Source: an uncultured Holophagaceae bacterium (GTDB lineage Bacteria > Acidobacteriota > Holophagae > Holophagales > Holophagaceae). From it: 20,553 nt of DNA. The notes under the pieces were generated by a model. The model made no database searches and was not told the DNA's origin. It saw nothing but the letters and a program-made list of their open reading frames with translations. Made by a program: the position numbers and the translations under genes. How positions within the stretch are numbered: position 1 is the stretch's first letter; each line of letters starts with the position of its first letter. Positions 1 through 8,023 of the stretch are shown here, one piece after another. The DNA is taken from contig CAIRAS010000463.1 of the NCBI GenBank assembly GCA_903876615.1, forward strand, positions 1-20,553, given 5' to 3'.

Positions 1-594
1 CACGCTGACGCTCTCGGCGCCGGAGACCTTCAGGAAGCGGCCCATGGCCCGGGCGGCGGCGGTGACCACCCACTGCATCACGCCGAGGTAGTAGAGCACC
101 GCGAAGATCGAGGCCACGAAGATGATGGTGGGCAGCACCGCGAAGGCGAAGACCATACCCACCTTGCTGCCGGGACCGTCGGACAGGGCCCCGAAGACGA
201 AGCTGGCCCCCTCGTGGGCGTAGGCCATGAGGTGTTCCACCACGATGCGCATCTTGTCGAAGGTCGAGCCCACCAGGTTGCCCCGGAGGAGGCCCACGAC
301 GATGACGCCGAACAGTCCCCAGTTGAGCTTCTTGTTCTCATAGGAGGCGTAGCGGCGCAGCAGCATGGGCGCGAACATCAACGCCAGCACCACCCAGCCC
401 ATGCCCCGGGGGAAAGGGAGGAAGGACAGCAGGCCAGCGAGGGCATCGCCCTTGAGGACGACCAGGGCGAAGATCCACTGGAGCCCCAGGCCCCAGACAA
501 TGGTCCGCCAGTGAATGGCCTTGCGGTTGTGGGAGAGCGCGTAGGCAAAGGCGATGAAGGCCACCATTCCGGCCAGGCCCATAAGACGTTCCAT
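1..594 (-). CDS. Concentrative nucleoside transporter (NupC/CNT family), N-terminal part, runs off left edge
   Basis: Inner-membrane symporter that in this family imports nucleosides with H+ or Na+. The 198 residues present begin at the ATG at 594-592 and stay open to base 1, so the C-terminal half lies outside the window. Hydrophobic segments alternate with short loops (about residues 5-20, 33-52, 62-80, 91-103, 145-178). The family signature is clear: EGASFVFG at residues 128-135 region, then VLPTIIF and LYYLGVMQ, then SGAES near the edge, where the CNT core begins. The start is fixed by an AGGAG that overlaps the stop codon of the upstream Roadblock gene, 6 nt before the ATG. The 9-nt gap to that gene implies one transcript and coupled translation. 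Family assignment is from recognised motifs; the substrate (pyrimidine or purine nucleosides) cannot be told from this part. Confidence 0.88.
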   Translation of the reverse strand, partial: MERLMGLAGMVAFIAFAYALSHNRKAIHWRTIVWGLGLQWIFALVVLKGDALAGLLSFLPFPRGMGWVVLALMFAPMLLRRYASYENKKLNWGLFGVIVVGLLRGNLVGSTFDKMRIVVEHLMAYAHEGASFVFGALSDGPGSKVGMVFAFAVLPTIIFVASIFAVLYYLGVMQWVVTAAARAMGRFLKVSGAESVSV

Positions 595-603
595 GTAGCG
601 CTC

Positions 604-960
604 CTAGAGTTCCTTATTGAGGGCCTCGACCGCCTGCTCCATGTAGAAGCGGGCGCGGCCCAGCAGGCCATCCCGATGCATCACCATGACCAGGGTGCAG
701 TGTTCCATGGCGCCCATCATGAGGATCCAGTGCTGATCGGTGGCGAAGGCGACCTGCTTCACCTCGCCGAGGTCGAACTCCGCCACGGCCTCCTGGAGGT
801 GCCGCTTCACCACGTGCTGGTAGGCGCCCAGGAACTGGAGGCCCTCATTGGAGACCTGGATGGTGCGGGCACACACGGGATCGCCGTCCCGGTCGTTGAA
901 GGTCGCGGCCAGAGATTCCGGCACGTTTTCGATGAGCTTGTCCAGAATTTGCTGGAACAT
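604..960 (-). CDS. Roadblock/LC7-domain protein (MglB-like), 118 aa
   Basis: Small cytosolic protein with the length and pattern of the Roadblock/LC7 fold: an N-terminal helix (ILDKLIENVP), a strand with a 'DRDGDPV' turn, a long middle helix, then paired strands (GEVKQVAFA, WILMMGAM, CTLVMVM) and a C-terminal helix. In bacteria such proteins usually act on small Ras-like GTPases (MglB on MglA) or as dimeric scaffolds. No GTPase gene is visible here. The ATG at 960-958 is chosen over a longer reading because GGAG (plus-strand 968-971) sits 7 nt upstream and the extra N-terminal residues look non-coding. It lies 9 nt upstream of the nucleoside transporter gene, with the transporter's RBS overlapping its stop codon. 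Assignment rests on fold-like pattern rather than a diagnostic motif, so a diverged or unrelated small alpha/beta protein remains possible. Confidence 0.62.
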   Translation of the reverse strand: MFQQILDKLIENVPESLAATFNDRDGDPVCARTIQVSNEGLQFLGAYQHVVKRHLQEAVAEFDLGEVKQVAFATDQHWILMMGAMEHCTLVMVMHRDGLLGRARFYMEQAVEALNKEL

Positions 961-967
961 GGCGGGA

Positions 968-971
968 CTCC
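968..971 (-). promoter_or_regulatory. Ribosome binding site deciding the Roadblock gene start
   Basis: GGAG on the minus strand within CCGGAGTCCC, 7 nt before the ATG at 960. It favours the 118-residue product over an upstream in-frame start. The same 10-nt CCGGAGTCCC block with the same 7-nt spacing precedes the glycosyltransferase start at 14095. Confidence 0.6.
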
Positions 972-1012
972 GGTTCTGCGTGCCCAAAGCATGACCGCGA
1001 TGGGTGTCTATG

Positions 1013-1042
1013 GCAAAGCCCGCCGAGCCCCCAACCGGCGGG
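1013..1042 (-). terminator. Possible intrinsic terminator or attenuator downstream of the exported-protein gene
   Basis: On the minus strand a 7-bp GC-only stem (CCCGCCG / CGGCGGG, plus-strand 1036-1042 and 1019-1025) with a 10-nt loop is followed by TTT. It begins 5 nt after the stop codon of the 1047-1727 gene and lies 53 nt before the Roadblock start. The T tract is short, so termination would be partial. It could separate expression of the two genes. Confidence 0.4.
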
Positions 1043-1046
1043 GCCC

Positions 1047-1727
1047 TCACTTCCTTAGGAACAGCGCCTCGAAGTCGCGGAGGGCCACCGGGTCCCCGTC
1101 CCGCTTGAGGGGACCGTAGAAGTCCTGGGGACTCAGCTCGGCGAACTCGCCGAAGGTGGCCACATTGCCGTTGATATAGGCGATGAACTCATCCTGGCGC
1201 CCCTTGATGTAGCCCCGGAAGGGGCGGGACACCAGGCCCAGGATGGCCGAATCCAGGGCGGTCCAGGTCTCCAGGTGGGTCTCGAAACCGTGCTTTCCCT
1301 CCCAGTATTTGTAGGAGGTCAGCATGCGGGCCCCCACCGCGAAGGGGGTCTTGAGCCGCCCCCGCTCGGCCCGGCCCACCACCAGGTAGACCCGGTGCCC
1401 TGGGCGCTGATAGACCAGGCGCAGGCTGCCCGTGAGGCCCCGGGTGTCGCTGATGCTCCAGGCGCCGTCCGGGTGGGTGAACGCGTAGAAGGCCGGTACA
1501 AACTGGCAGTGCCGCCACATGGCCGCCCCCAGGCGCGGGTGGTCGAAGAGTTTCTCCATGGTCGCCATCCGCACGTGCTTGGGCTGGGTCTTCGTGTCGA
1601 AGACGAAGTCCGCCCGTTGAATGATGTCCCGGGCTTCCTCCCGGGCGGCAGGCTCCAGTTGCTCCAGAAAGGCCGGGGGCTGGGCCAGCAGGGAGAAGGT
1701 CAGGAGGGCGGGGAACAGGGCGCGCAT
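1047..1727 (-). CDS. Exported protein of unknown function, 226 aa
   Basis: I do not recognise a characterised family. The N-terminus is a short signal peptide (basic MR, hydrophobic core to about residue 14, cleavage probably in LLA-QPP), so the product should be exported. The rest is a soluble domain of about 210 residues rich in aromatic and basic residues: DFVFDTKTQPKHVRMATM, FDHPRLGAAMWRHCQFVP, YLVVGRAERGRLKTPFAVGA, and a C-terminal block with GYIKGRQDEFIAYINGN. The compact, motif-like conservation pattern suggests a real folded domain, perhaps a ligand-binding or lipid-interacting one, but no catalytic signature is visible. It is transcribed divergently from the HEAT-repeat gene at 1793 and precedes the Roadblock/transporter pair, from which a hairpin may separate it. 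I see no frameshift or truncation. Confidence 0.7.
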   Translation of the reverse strand: MRALFPALLTFSLLAQPPAFLEQLEPAAREEARDIIQRADFVFDTKTQPKHVRMATMEKLFDHPRLGAAMWRHCQFVPAFYAFTHPDGAWSISDTRGLTGSLRLVYQRPGHRVYLVVGRAERGRLKTPFAVGARMLTSYKYWEGKHGFETHLETWTALDSAILGLVSRPFRGYIKGRQDEFIAYINGNVATFGEFAELSPQDFYGPLKRDGDPVALRDFEALFLRK

Positions 1728-1792
1728 GGGAAAACGCTATCACTTTCATGTTGGATCTTGACCCGGGAGTGCCCCGAACCGATGGGAAGGTC

Positions 1793-4462
1793 ATGACTTC
1801 CCCGCTCCGCTATGTCCCCGTGACACCCCTGGACGAGTTCCGGGCCTGCCTCGGCAACCATCTGGAGGACGACGGCACCTCCCAGGTCCGCATCCACCAG
1901 CTCATGGGCCAGCTCCGCCAGTTCGCGCTGCCCGAGCTCGGGGACCGCCTGACCAGGGCCTCGGCCAGCATCGCCATGAAGCGGTTCGTCCTGGGACTCA
2001 CTGCCAAGTTTGACTGGCCCGAGTGGGTGCCCTGGATCTTCCAGGTGCTCCAGCAGGAGCCCGACCTTGGCGTCTTCGATGAAGGCTGTGCCGCCCTGGG
2101 CCGCCTGGAGCTCCGCTCGGCTCGGGAGGCCCTGCAGAAGCTCGCGGCCCTGCGCACGGACCCGGACCGGCAGCTCATCCTCCGCCGGGAGCTGGGCACG
2201 GCCGAGAACCAGCCCTTATCGTTTTATCTGGGGCGCTTGCTCGAGGGCGAGGGCAACTCCCGCCTGGCCCACCAGGGCGCCCGGGGTCTGGCGGCCGTGG
2301 CCGGACCGGAGGACTTCCGTGCCCTCTGGGGAGCCCTTGCCGGCGCCGATCCCCTGGCCTTCCGTCTGCTGCTGCGGGCGGTCACGGAGCTGCCGGGAGA
2401 GCTCTCCGGCCCGGCCCTGCTCGAGCTGTTCCGGGAGAGCGTCCAGACCCTCCAGGACCTTGAGGCCCTGGAACGCCTGACCCATCGGCTGCAGACCGGA
2501 GCCCGCACCACCGCCCGGGCGGAACTGGCCAAGGCCCTCACCCTGCGCCTGGAGGGCCGGCAGGACGAGGCCCTGCGGGCCCTCCAGGTCGCCCTTGAAG
2601 CCGGCGAGGCCGGGGACCCCCTCCCTTCCCTGGAGCAGCTGCGGACCCAGGTGCACGGGCCCTACGAACAGTTCATCACCGAGGCCCTGACCATCCTCGT
2701 GGAAGGCAAGGTCGCCCGGTTCAGCGCCCTGGTGACCGAGGCCCAGGACACGGCCGCCAAGCAGAGCCTCGGCCTGATCACCACCCTGGACCTCGCCTGT
2801 GAGTGCCTGGTCCGCAAGGTCACCGGGGGCGAGCTGCCCGCAGCCCTGGTTGTCCCGGTCCTCCAGGGGGCCTTCGACCAGGTGCCGGGCTGCGCGGGCC
2901 TGGACCACGCCTTCTGCCGTCTGGTGCCGGCCCAGGACGAGGGTGCGCTGGACCGCATCCTCCAGGTGCCGGATTCCAAGCGCCGCACCGCCTGCCTGGA
3001 CATCCTCGGCGCCCGGGAGGAAGACGCCCTGGTGCCCTTCTTCCTGCGGGCCATGCAGGACTCCATCGTCGAGGTCGGGCAGCGGGCCATGCACCACTTC
3101 GGCAAGCTGCCCTCCAGCTTCCCGACGGTCATGACCCTCTTCGAGTCCGGCCAGCCCGAGCAGGTCCGGACGGCGCTGCGGATCTTCACGGAAAATGGCA
3201 CCAAGGCCGCGGCCGAGCCGCTGACGGCCTACCTCAAGACCGATGTCCGGGATGACCTCCTGCTGGAGGCCGTGGAGGCCCTCGGGGCGATCCGGTGTAC
3301 CAGCGGGGCCCCGGTCCTCCTGGACCTGCTGCACGACGGCAAGCCCGCCCGCCTGCAGGAAGCCCTCGTGGAGGCCCTGGCAGCCCTGGCCACCCCCGAG
3401 GCCGGCCTGGGCCTGCTGGCGAAATCCGTCCATCTCAAGCTGCCGCAGGTCCTCATCGTGGCCACCGAGGGCCTGCTGGCGGCCTTCCCCGGCTTCGAGC
3501 GCCCGCTACCCCAGGACGCCCTGCCAGCTCTGGAACAGCTCATCACCCGCTGCTGCGACGAGCGCGAGGGTGAGGGCCAGCGGCTGCGGGCCATCCTCGC
3601 CACCCAGCACCTCTACTGCTTCGACCAGGACCTCTACTCCAGGCTGAAGGACCTGTTCTCGGACTTCCTCTTCGACCTCCGGACCAAGGGCGGCTGGGAC
3701 CGGGAGACCAACGACCGGGTCTCGGCGGTGGTGAAGGAACTTGGCCGGCGCAGTGCCAGCCTGGGGCACATCGCCAGCAAGGAGGAGAAAGTGCGGGCCC
3801 TGGTCCAGGCGCTGCCTCCCCACGGCCCCCCCCGGGCCGCGGCGCTGCTCACGCTCCGGGAAGCCCTGCAGGATCCGGAGTTCATCATGCGGACCGAGCT
3901 CTCCAGCGAGCTCGCGGCCTTCGTGCTGAACGACCTCCAGCAGAAGGATCTGGACTGGCGGGAGCAGGCGCGCCTCTGTGAGATCGGCGCCCTCACCCGG
4001 CACCTGGAGCTGGCCGAGCCCCTGAAGGAAGTCTTCAAGGGCGCCACTGGCCTGGGTCTGCGCAGCGCGGCCAAGGAATCGCTCCTGGCCCTGGGCCTCA
4101 CCGAGGAGGAGATCTCCCGCCGGGCCCCCATCCAAACCATCCTCCTGCTGGAGCCCAGCTCCTTCTTCCGGAAGCGGCTGCTGGCCGCCCTGGGCCAGAC
4201 CTGGGATGTCCGCGACGCCGGCACCCGCACCGAGGCCGCGTCACTCCTGGCGGAGCGCCCGGTGGACCTGCTGATCTCCGAGCAGATGGACGCCATGGGC
4301 GACCTGCGGCCCTGGCTGAAGATGCAGTGTGAGACCCACCGCTGCCGCCAGGTGCTGCTCTCCACGGCGGCCCGGGACGCCAGCACCACGGAGCCCTGGC
4401 TCATGGGCGTGCTCTACAAACCCTACGCACCCGAAGCGCTTCTGAAAGCACTCGAGCCCTGA
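1793..4462 (+). CDS. HEAT-repeat protein with C-terminal degenerate response-regulator receiver domain, 889 aa
   Basis: A large, predicted cytosolic alpha-helical scaffold. Residues about 100-770 are pairs of short amphipathic helices of HEAT/PBS-lyase type, clearest around residues 405-570 (for example VRDDLLLEAVEALGAI and PARLQEALVEALAAL). The last about 108 residues (from nt 4132) have the order of a receiver domain: TILLLEPSSFFRKRLLAAL, VDLLISEQM, VLLSTAARD and YKPYAPEALLKAL. The usual acidic pair at the first strand is EP and the phospho-acceptor Asp is Glu (codon 4280-4282, residue 830), while the switch Ser/Thr and the Lys of the KP motif are kept. It should therefore not be phosphorylated normally and may act as a fixed interaction module. 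I chose ATG 1793 over ATG 1748 because a GGGAAGG lies just upstream and the extra 15 residues look non-coding; this choice is uncertain. It is divergent from the exported-protein gene. Confidence 0.75.
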   Translation: MTSPLRYVPVTPLDEFRACLGNHLEDDGTSQVRIHQLMGQLRQFALPELGDRLTRASASIAMKRFVLGLTAKFDWPEWVPWIFQVLQQEPDLGVFDEGCAALGRLELRSAREALQKLAALRTDPDRQLILRRELGTAENQPLSFYLGRLLEGEGNSRLAHQGARGLAAVAGPEDFRALWGALAGADPLAFRLLLRAVTELPGELSGPALLELFRESVQTLQDLEALERLTHRLQTGARTTARAELAKALTLRLEGRQDEALRALQVALEAGEAGDPLPSLEQLRTQVHGPYEQFITEALTILVEGKVARFSALVTEAQDTAAKQSLGLITTLDLACECLVRKVTGGELPAALVVPVLQGAFDQVPGCAGLDHAFCRLVPAQDEGALDRILQVPDSKRRTACLDILGAREEDALVPFFLRAMQDSIVEVGQRAMHHFGKLPSSFPTVMTLFESGQPEQVRTALRIFTENGTKAAAEPLTAYLKTDVRDDLLLEAVEALGAIRCTSGAPVLLDLLHDGKPARLQEALVEALAALATPEAGLGLLAKSVHLKLPQVLIVATEGLLAAFPGFERPLPQDALPALEQLITRCCDEREGEGQRLRAILATQHLYCFDQDLYSRLKDLFSDFLFDLRTKGGWDRETNDRVSAVVKELGRRSASLGHIASKEEKVRALVQALPPHGPPRAAALLTLREALQDPEFIMRTELSSELAAFVLNDLQQKDLDWREQARLCEIGALTRHLELAEPLKEVFKGATGLGLRSAAKESLLALGLTEEEISRRAPIQTILLLEPSSFFRKRLLAALGQTWDVRDAGTRTEAASLLAERPVDLLISEQMDAMGDLRPWLKMQCETHRCRQVLLSTAARDASTTEPWLMGVLYKPYAPEALLKALEP

Positions 4463-4505
4463 TCAGAGTCTGGGCGGCTATGCTTTTTCTAGACCCGAGG
4501 CCCCC

Positions 4506-5981
4506 ATGCCCGCCCTCTCCCCATGGCTCCGACTCCCGGCCGCGCTGCTCTGCGTGATGCCGGTCCTGGCCCAGACGCCCACCCAGGATGCGGGGCTGGC
4601 TGAGCGCCTCTACCGCAGCGGGGACCGGGCCTATTCAGACAAGGGCTACAAAGAGGCCCTGGAGACCTGGGCCCAGCTGCTCCAGGCTGCTCCCAGGAGC
4701 AGCTACGCACCCCAGGTGCTGCTGCGGCTCGCCCGCCATCAGGTGGAGATCGAGCAGAAGCCCGAGGCGGCCATGCCCTATCTGGACCGCCTGCGGAGCG
4801 AGTTCATCAAGGCCCCCGAAGCCGCCGAGGGACTGCTGCTTCGCGGCGTCCTGCTGGCCCGGCAGGCCCGACGGCCCGCGGACCTCAAGGACGCCATGGC
4901 CGAGTTCAACCGGGTGCTGGACCTCTTTCCCGACGCTCCGGCCTGTGCCGAGGCGCGCCTCCAGCTGGGGCGCGCCTGGCGCGACCAGGGCCAGGCGGGC
5001 CGGGCCCTCCCGTTCTTCATCGACGCCTTTCGCCTCCGCGAAGAGTCCCCGACAGCAGCCCCGGCGATGCTGGAAGCCGCCAAGGTCCTGGACACCCTGG
5101 GCGATCTCCCGGGCTGCCTGCGCCTGCTCCAGCGGCTGCGGGCCAAGGCGCCCCAGAGCCCCGAGGCCCGGGAAGCCGAGTGGCGCACCGCCCTGCTTGT
5201 GAAGCAGCGCCTGCAGAAGCCACCCCTCAAGAACGAGGGGCCCTGGCCCGCCGGCCGGACCAAGTGGCTGAAGACCCCCATCCTCCTGGCCACGGCCCCG
5301 GATGGCGACCTGCTCCTGTTCCAGAACGACCTCGACCATGCTTTCCGCCTCCACGGGGGTGAGCTGACCCCCCAGGGTCCCTCCGCGCCCGGCACCCGGG
5401 CGATGGTCGCGGCCCCCTCCGGCCCCCTCTGGCTGCTGACCAAGGCGGGCCTCCTGAGGGAAGACTCCTCCACCGCCCTCCCCCTGGGCCAGCTCGGAGC
5501 CATCTCCGGTGCCGCCCTGGACCGCTGGGGCACCCTCTGGGTGGCTGATGCCAAGACGCCGGCCCTGACCCTCTTTCCGCTGGAGGGGGCCTCGCGGACC
5601 GTGGCCTGTCCCACGGCTTCGGCCCTGGCCCCCCTCCCCACCGGCGGGGTCATCATCGCTGCGGATGCGGACCGGAAGCTGCTGTTCCTGGATCCCGACG
5701 GCCAGCCCCGCACCATCGTCCCCTATGGCAAGGATCTGCCGGCGGCCTTCCGGACCGTGACCGCCCTCGCCGCCGATGGGGCGGGGCAGGTGGCGGCCCT
5801 GGTGGACGGCGGCGAGTTCGGCGAAGGAGTCGTCATCTACGGCCCGGACGGCGCCGTGCTCCGGCAGGCCACCTTCAAGGCCCTCGGCATCACCGGCCGC
5901 ATCACCTCCCTGGCCCTGGACCACTCCGGTGGCGTGATCCTCTGCGACCGCCGCAACGACCTGCTGATCCGGTTGAACTGA
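4506..5981 (+). CDS. Exported TPR / beta-propeller (NHL-like) protein, 491 aa
   Basis: Periplasmic or outer-membrane-associated protein by its signal peptide (hydrophobic core, predicted cleavage after Ala22 in VLA-QTP). Residues about 30-225 are TPR-type helical repeats (SGDRAYSDKGYKEALETWAQ, RLQLGRAWRDQGQAGRALPF, VLDTLGDLPGCLRLLQRL), resembling the TPR part of YbgF/BamD-like proteins. Residues about 255-491 are short beta-rich units with Asp-Gly turns (ATAPDGDLLLF, LDRWGTLWVADA, VIIAADADRKLLFLDPDG, SLALDHSGGVILCD), matching an NHL/SMP-30-like propeller. GAGG at 4497-4500 lies 5 nt before the ATG and decides the start. A TATGCT at 4479-4484 in the 43-nt upstream gap could be a -10 element, without a convincing -35. 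The next gene starts 1 nt after its stop, so the two are surely co-transcribed. The exact role is unknown; assembly or protein-interaction scaffold is an inference. Confidence 0.75.
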   Translation: MPALSPWLRLPAALLCVMPVLAQTPTQDAGLAERLYRSGDRAYSDKGYKEALETWAQLLQAAPRSSYAPQVLLRLARHQVEIEQKPEAAMPYLDRLRSEFIKAPEAAEGLLLRGVLLARQARRPADLKDAMAEFNRVLDLFPDAPACAEARLQLGRAWRDQGQAGRALPFFIDAFRLREESPTAAPAMLEAAKVLDTLGDLPGCLRLLQRLRAKAPQSPEAREAEWRTALLVKQRLQKPPLKNEGPWPAGRTKWLKTPILLATAPDGDLLLFQNDLDHAFRLHGGELTPQGPSAPGTRAMVAAPSGPLWLLTKAGLLREDSSTALPLGQLGAISGAALDRWGTLWVADAKTPALTLFPLEGASRTVACPTASALAPLPTGGVIIAADADRKLLFLDPDGQPRTIVPYGKDLPAAFRTVTALAADGAGQVAALVDGGEFGEGVVIYGPDGAVLRQATFKALGITGRITSLALDHSGGVILCDRRNDLLIRLN

Positions 5982-5982
5982 C

Positions 5983-8010
5983 ATGCGCCTCCGCCACTTC
6001 CTCCTCCTGCCCCTGCTCTGCGGCCTCCTCCTCGGGCAGGAGGCCGCCGTGAAGGACGCCTTCCTCCAGGCCAAGTCCCTGTGGGCCACCCAGGGCGACC
6101 GGGAAGGCGCCACGCAGCGCTTCGACAGCGTGGTGGCGGCCCTCGCGCCCAGGGGCATCGCGCTGGAGCCCGAGGGTGTGCAGATGCTCTGCGAGGCCTA
6201 CAACTGGCTCGCGGTCCTGGATGACCGCAGCCAGCAGAACAAGCCCCGCGCCCAGGTACGCCTCCAGGCCCTCATCGACCTCAACCCCGACTTCGACGTG
6301 GACCGCGCCCTCACCTCCCAGCGCCTCGCCACCCAGTTCGACCGCCTGAAGGGCGAGAAGCATGCGCTGGTCAAGCTCAGCCTCGCCCCCGAGGGCGGCC
6401 GCCTGTTCGTGGACGGCAAGGCGGTGCCTGCCCTGCCCCGGAAATACCTGCCCTTCGGCGTCCACAAGCTGGCCTATGCGCGGCCGGGGCACACCTCCGT
6501 CGAGCTCACCGTGGAGCTCGGCCCCAAGGACGTGAAGACCGCAGAGTTCAAGCTCGAGCGCACCGCGTCCACCCTCACGTTCTACGTCCAACCCAGCGAC
6601 ATCGAAGTCCTGCTGGATGGCAAGAGCCTCGGGCATACCACCGGGAAGGCCGGGCCCGAAGCCGCGGCGCTGGCGACCCCCCTGGGCCTGCGCCCCGAGG
6701 AGCTCTCTGCCGCCTTCGTCATCCCCGAGCTCCCCGCCGGCAAGCACCGCCTGGAGCTGCGCGCTCCCTGTTTCCGGACCCGGGTCCTGGCTCTGGGCGA
6801 AGAGCTGGCGACGCCCCCAGCCGATCACACCCTCGAACCCATTCGCATGGAAGCCTCCAAGGGTACGCTGTCGGTGGCCTCCGCCTGGCCGGGGGGCGAG
6901 CTCTTCCTCTCCGGTCAGAGCCTCGGGCCCCTGCCGGTGGTGAAGGCCCTGGTCTGCTCGGGGCCCTACGATCTGCTGGTGCGCTTCCCGGGGGGCGGCT
7001 TCTCCCAGCGCGTCACCCTGGAGGATGGCAAGGCTCTGGACCTCGAAGCCCGGCCGAAGCCCCGCCTAGCCTTCGCGGGACTCGAAGCCGGAGACTTCAC
7101 CGGCCGCGCCCGGTTCCAGGCCCTGCTGGAGGCCCTGGGGGACCGCCTGCAGCAGCTCGCCTTCCTGCCCGCCCGCCCGGGGGAGGCACCCCGGGATGCC
7201 CTCGCCCGCCTGAAGGCCTCCCGCGAGGCGGAGCTGGTCCTGCTCGCCACCCCGGTCCAGGATCCGATCATCCACCGCGTGGAGCTGGTCCTCGCCGCCC
7301 TCGATGGCGAGGAGGAACGCCTGCTGGTGAAGCCCCTGGAACAGGATCCCCTCGGCACCCTCGCGACCCGCCTCAACACGCTGCCGCGCCTCTCGGAGCC
7401 CAGCCTCGGCCTCACGCTGCTCGACGTGCCCGGAGAAGCCGGGCCCTGGGTGCTCGCTGCCTCGGAGGCGGCCCTCAAGGCCGGGATCCAGACCGGCCAG
7501 CCCCTGCTGCAGGTCGAGGGCAAGCCCCTGTCTTCCGCCGAGGCCCTCCGGCAGAAACTGGGCTCCGCGAAGGCGCCCCTCTCTCTCCGCCAGGGGGGTG
7601 CCGCCCTGACGCTGCCCGTGCTCCAGGAAGCCCTCGAGGTGCCCCTGGGCTCGCCCGACCTGAGCTATCCCGCCGTCCTCAGCCACCTGCGCCTGCAGTA
7701 CGCCGGGGCCAAGGGGGACGACGCCAACCTGATCAAGCTCAATATGGCCCTGACCCTGATGCAGTTCCGCCGCTATGACAAGGCCATCGAGCTGCTCCGT
7801 GACGCGCGGCTCACCACCGTGCGCGGCGTCAGCCAGGGCACCATCGACTATCATACGGGGGTCTGTTTTATCCACCTGGGTGTGACCTACCAGTCAGAAG
7901 CTGCACAGGCTTTCCGGCAGGCACTGAAGTATCCTCAGGCAACCCTCCTCGGTCCCGAGGGCCCCCTGGTCGCACCCCTCGCCCGGCAGGCCCTTGAAGA
8001 TCTGAGGTAA
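5983..8010 (+). CDS. Exported PEGA-domain / PDZ-like / TPR protein, 675 aa
   Basis: Signal peptide (MRLRHFLLLPLL..., likely cleavage after Gly18 before QEAA) sends it to the periplasm or envelope. After a helical N-terminal region, three beta-rich segments with PEGA-like character follow at about residues 127-185 (GGRLFVDGKAV), 200-290 (DIEVLLDGKSLG, with LPAGKHRLELRAPCF) and 293-360 (GGELFLSGQSLG). Residues about 473-546 look like a PDZ fold (ALKAGIQTGQPLLQVEGKPL), and residues about 585-675 hold TPR helices (NMALTLMQFRRYDKAIELL, GVTYQSEAAQAFRQAL). PEGA domains generally bind surface-layer or wall components or partner proteins. It starts 1 nt after the stop of the TPR/propeller gene without an obvious SD, so translational coupling is likely, and a DUF4845-like gene follows 13 nt later. 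Function beyond envelope-associated scaffold is not readable. Confidence 0.72.
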   Translation: MRLRHFLLLPLLCGLLLGQEAAVKDAFLQAKSLWATQGDREGATQRFDSVVAALAPRGIALEPEGVQMLCEAYNWLAVLDDRSQQNKPRAQVRLQALIDLNPDFDVDRALTSQRLATQFDRLKGEKHALVKLSLAPEGGRLFVDGKAVPALPRKYLPFGVHKLAYARPGHTSVELTVELGPKDVKTAEFKLERTASTLTFYVQPSDIEVLLDGKSLGHTTGKAGPEAAALATPLGLRPEELSAAFVIPELPAGKHRLELRAPCFRTRVLALGEELATPPADHTLEPIRMEASKGTLSVASAWPGGELFLSGQSLGPLPVVKALVCSGPYDLLVRFPGGGFSQRVTLEDGKALDLEARPKPRLAFAGLEAGDFTGRARFQALLEALGDRLQQLAFLPARPGEAPRDALARLKASREAELVLLATPVQDPIIHRVELVLAALDGEEERLLVKPLEQDPLGTLATRLNTLPRLSEPSLGLTLLDVPGEAGPWVLAASEAALKAGIQTGQPLLQVEGKPLSSAEALRQKLGSAKAPLSLRQGGAALTLPVLQEALEVPLGSPDLSYPAVLSHLRLQYAGAKGDDANLIKLNMALTLMQFRRYDKAIELLRDARLTTVRGVSQGTIDYHTGVCFIHLGVTYQSEAAQAFRQALKYPQATLLGPEGPLVAPLARQALEDLR

Positions 8011-8012
8011 TT

Positions 8013-8018
8013 CGGAGG
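8013..8018 (+). promoter_or_regulatory. Ribosome binding site deciding the DUF4845-like gene start
   Basis: CGGAGG at 8013-8018 lies 5 nt before ATG 8024. It shows that the in-frame GTG at 8018, whose first base is the last base of this SD, is not the start. Confidence 0.75.
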
Positions 8019-8023
8019 TGCCC

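Noticed and set aside
914..928. Idea that the Cys cluster (residues 914-928 of the fusion protein) marks an iron-sulfur or radical SAM site
   Set aside because: Cys-x2-Cys-x3-Cys-Pro-x5-Cys closely resembles a motif known from heptosyltransferase-type GT9 proteins and lies at the expected place after the GT9 core. Coordinates here are residue numbers.
214..1119. 301-codon plus-strand frame with many His residues
   Set aside because: His-rich composition is the complement of the Met/Val-rich minus-strand Roadblock and transporter genes.
4635..6158. 507-codon open frame on the minus strand across the TPR/propeller gene
   Set aside because: Shadow frame; spans the junction of two genes with clear signal peptides on the plus strand.
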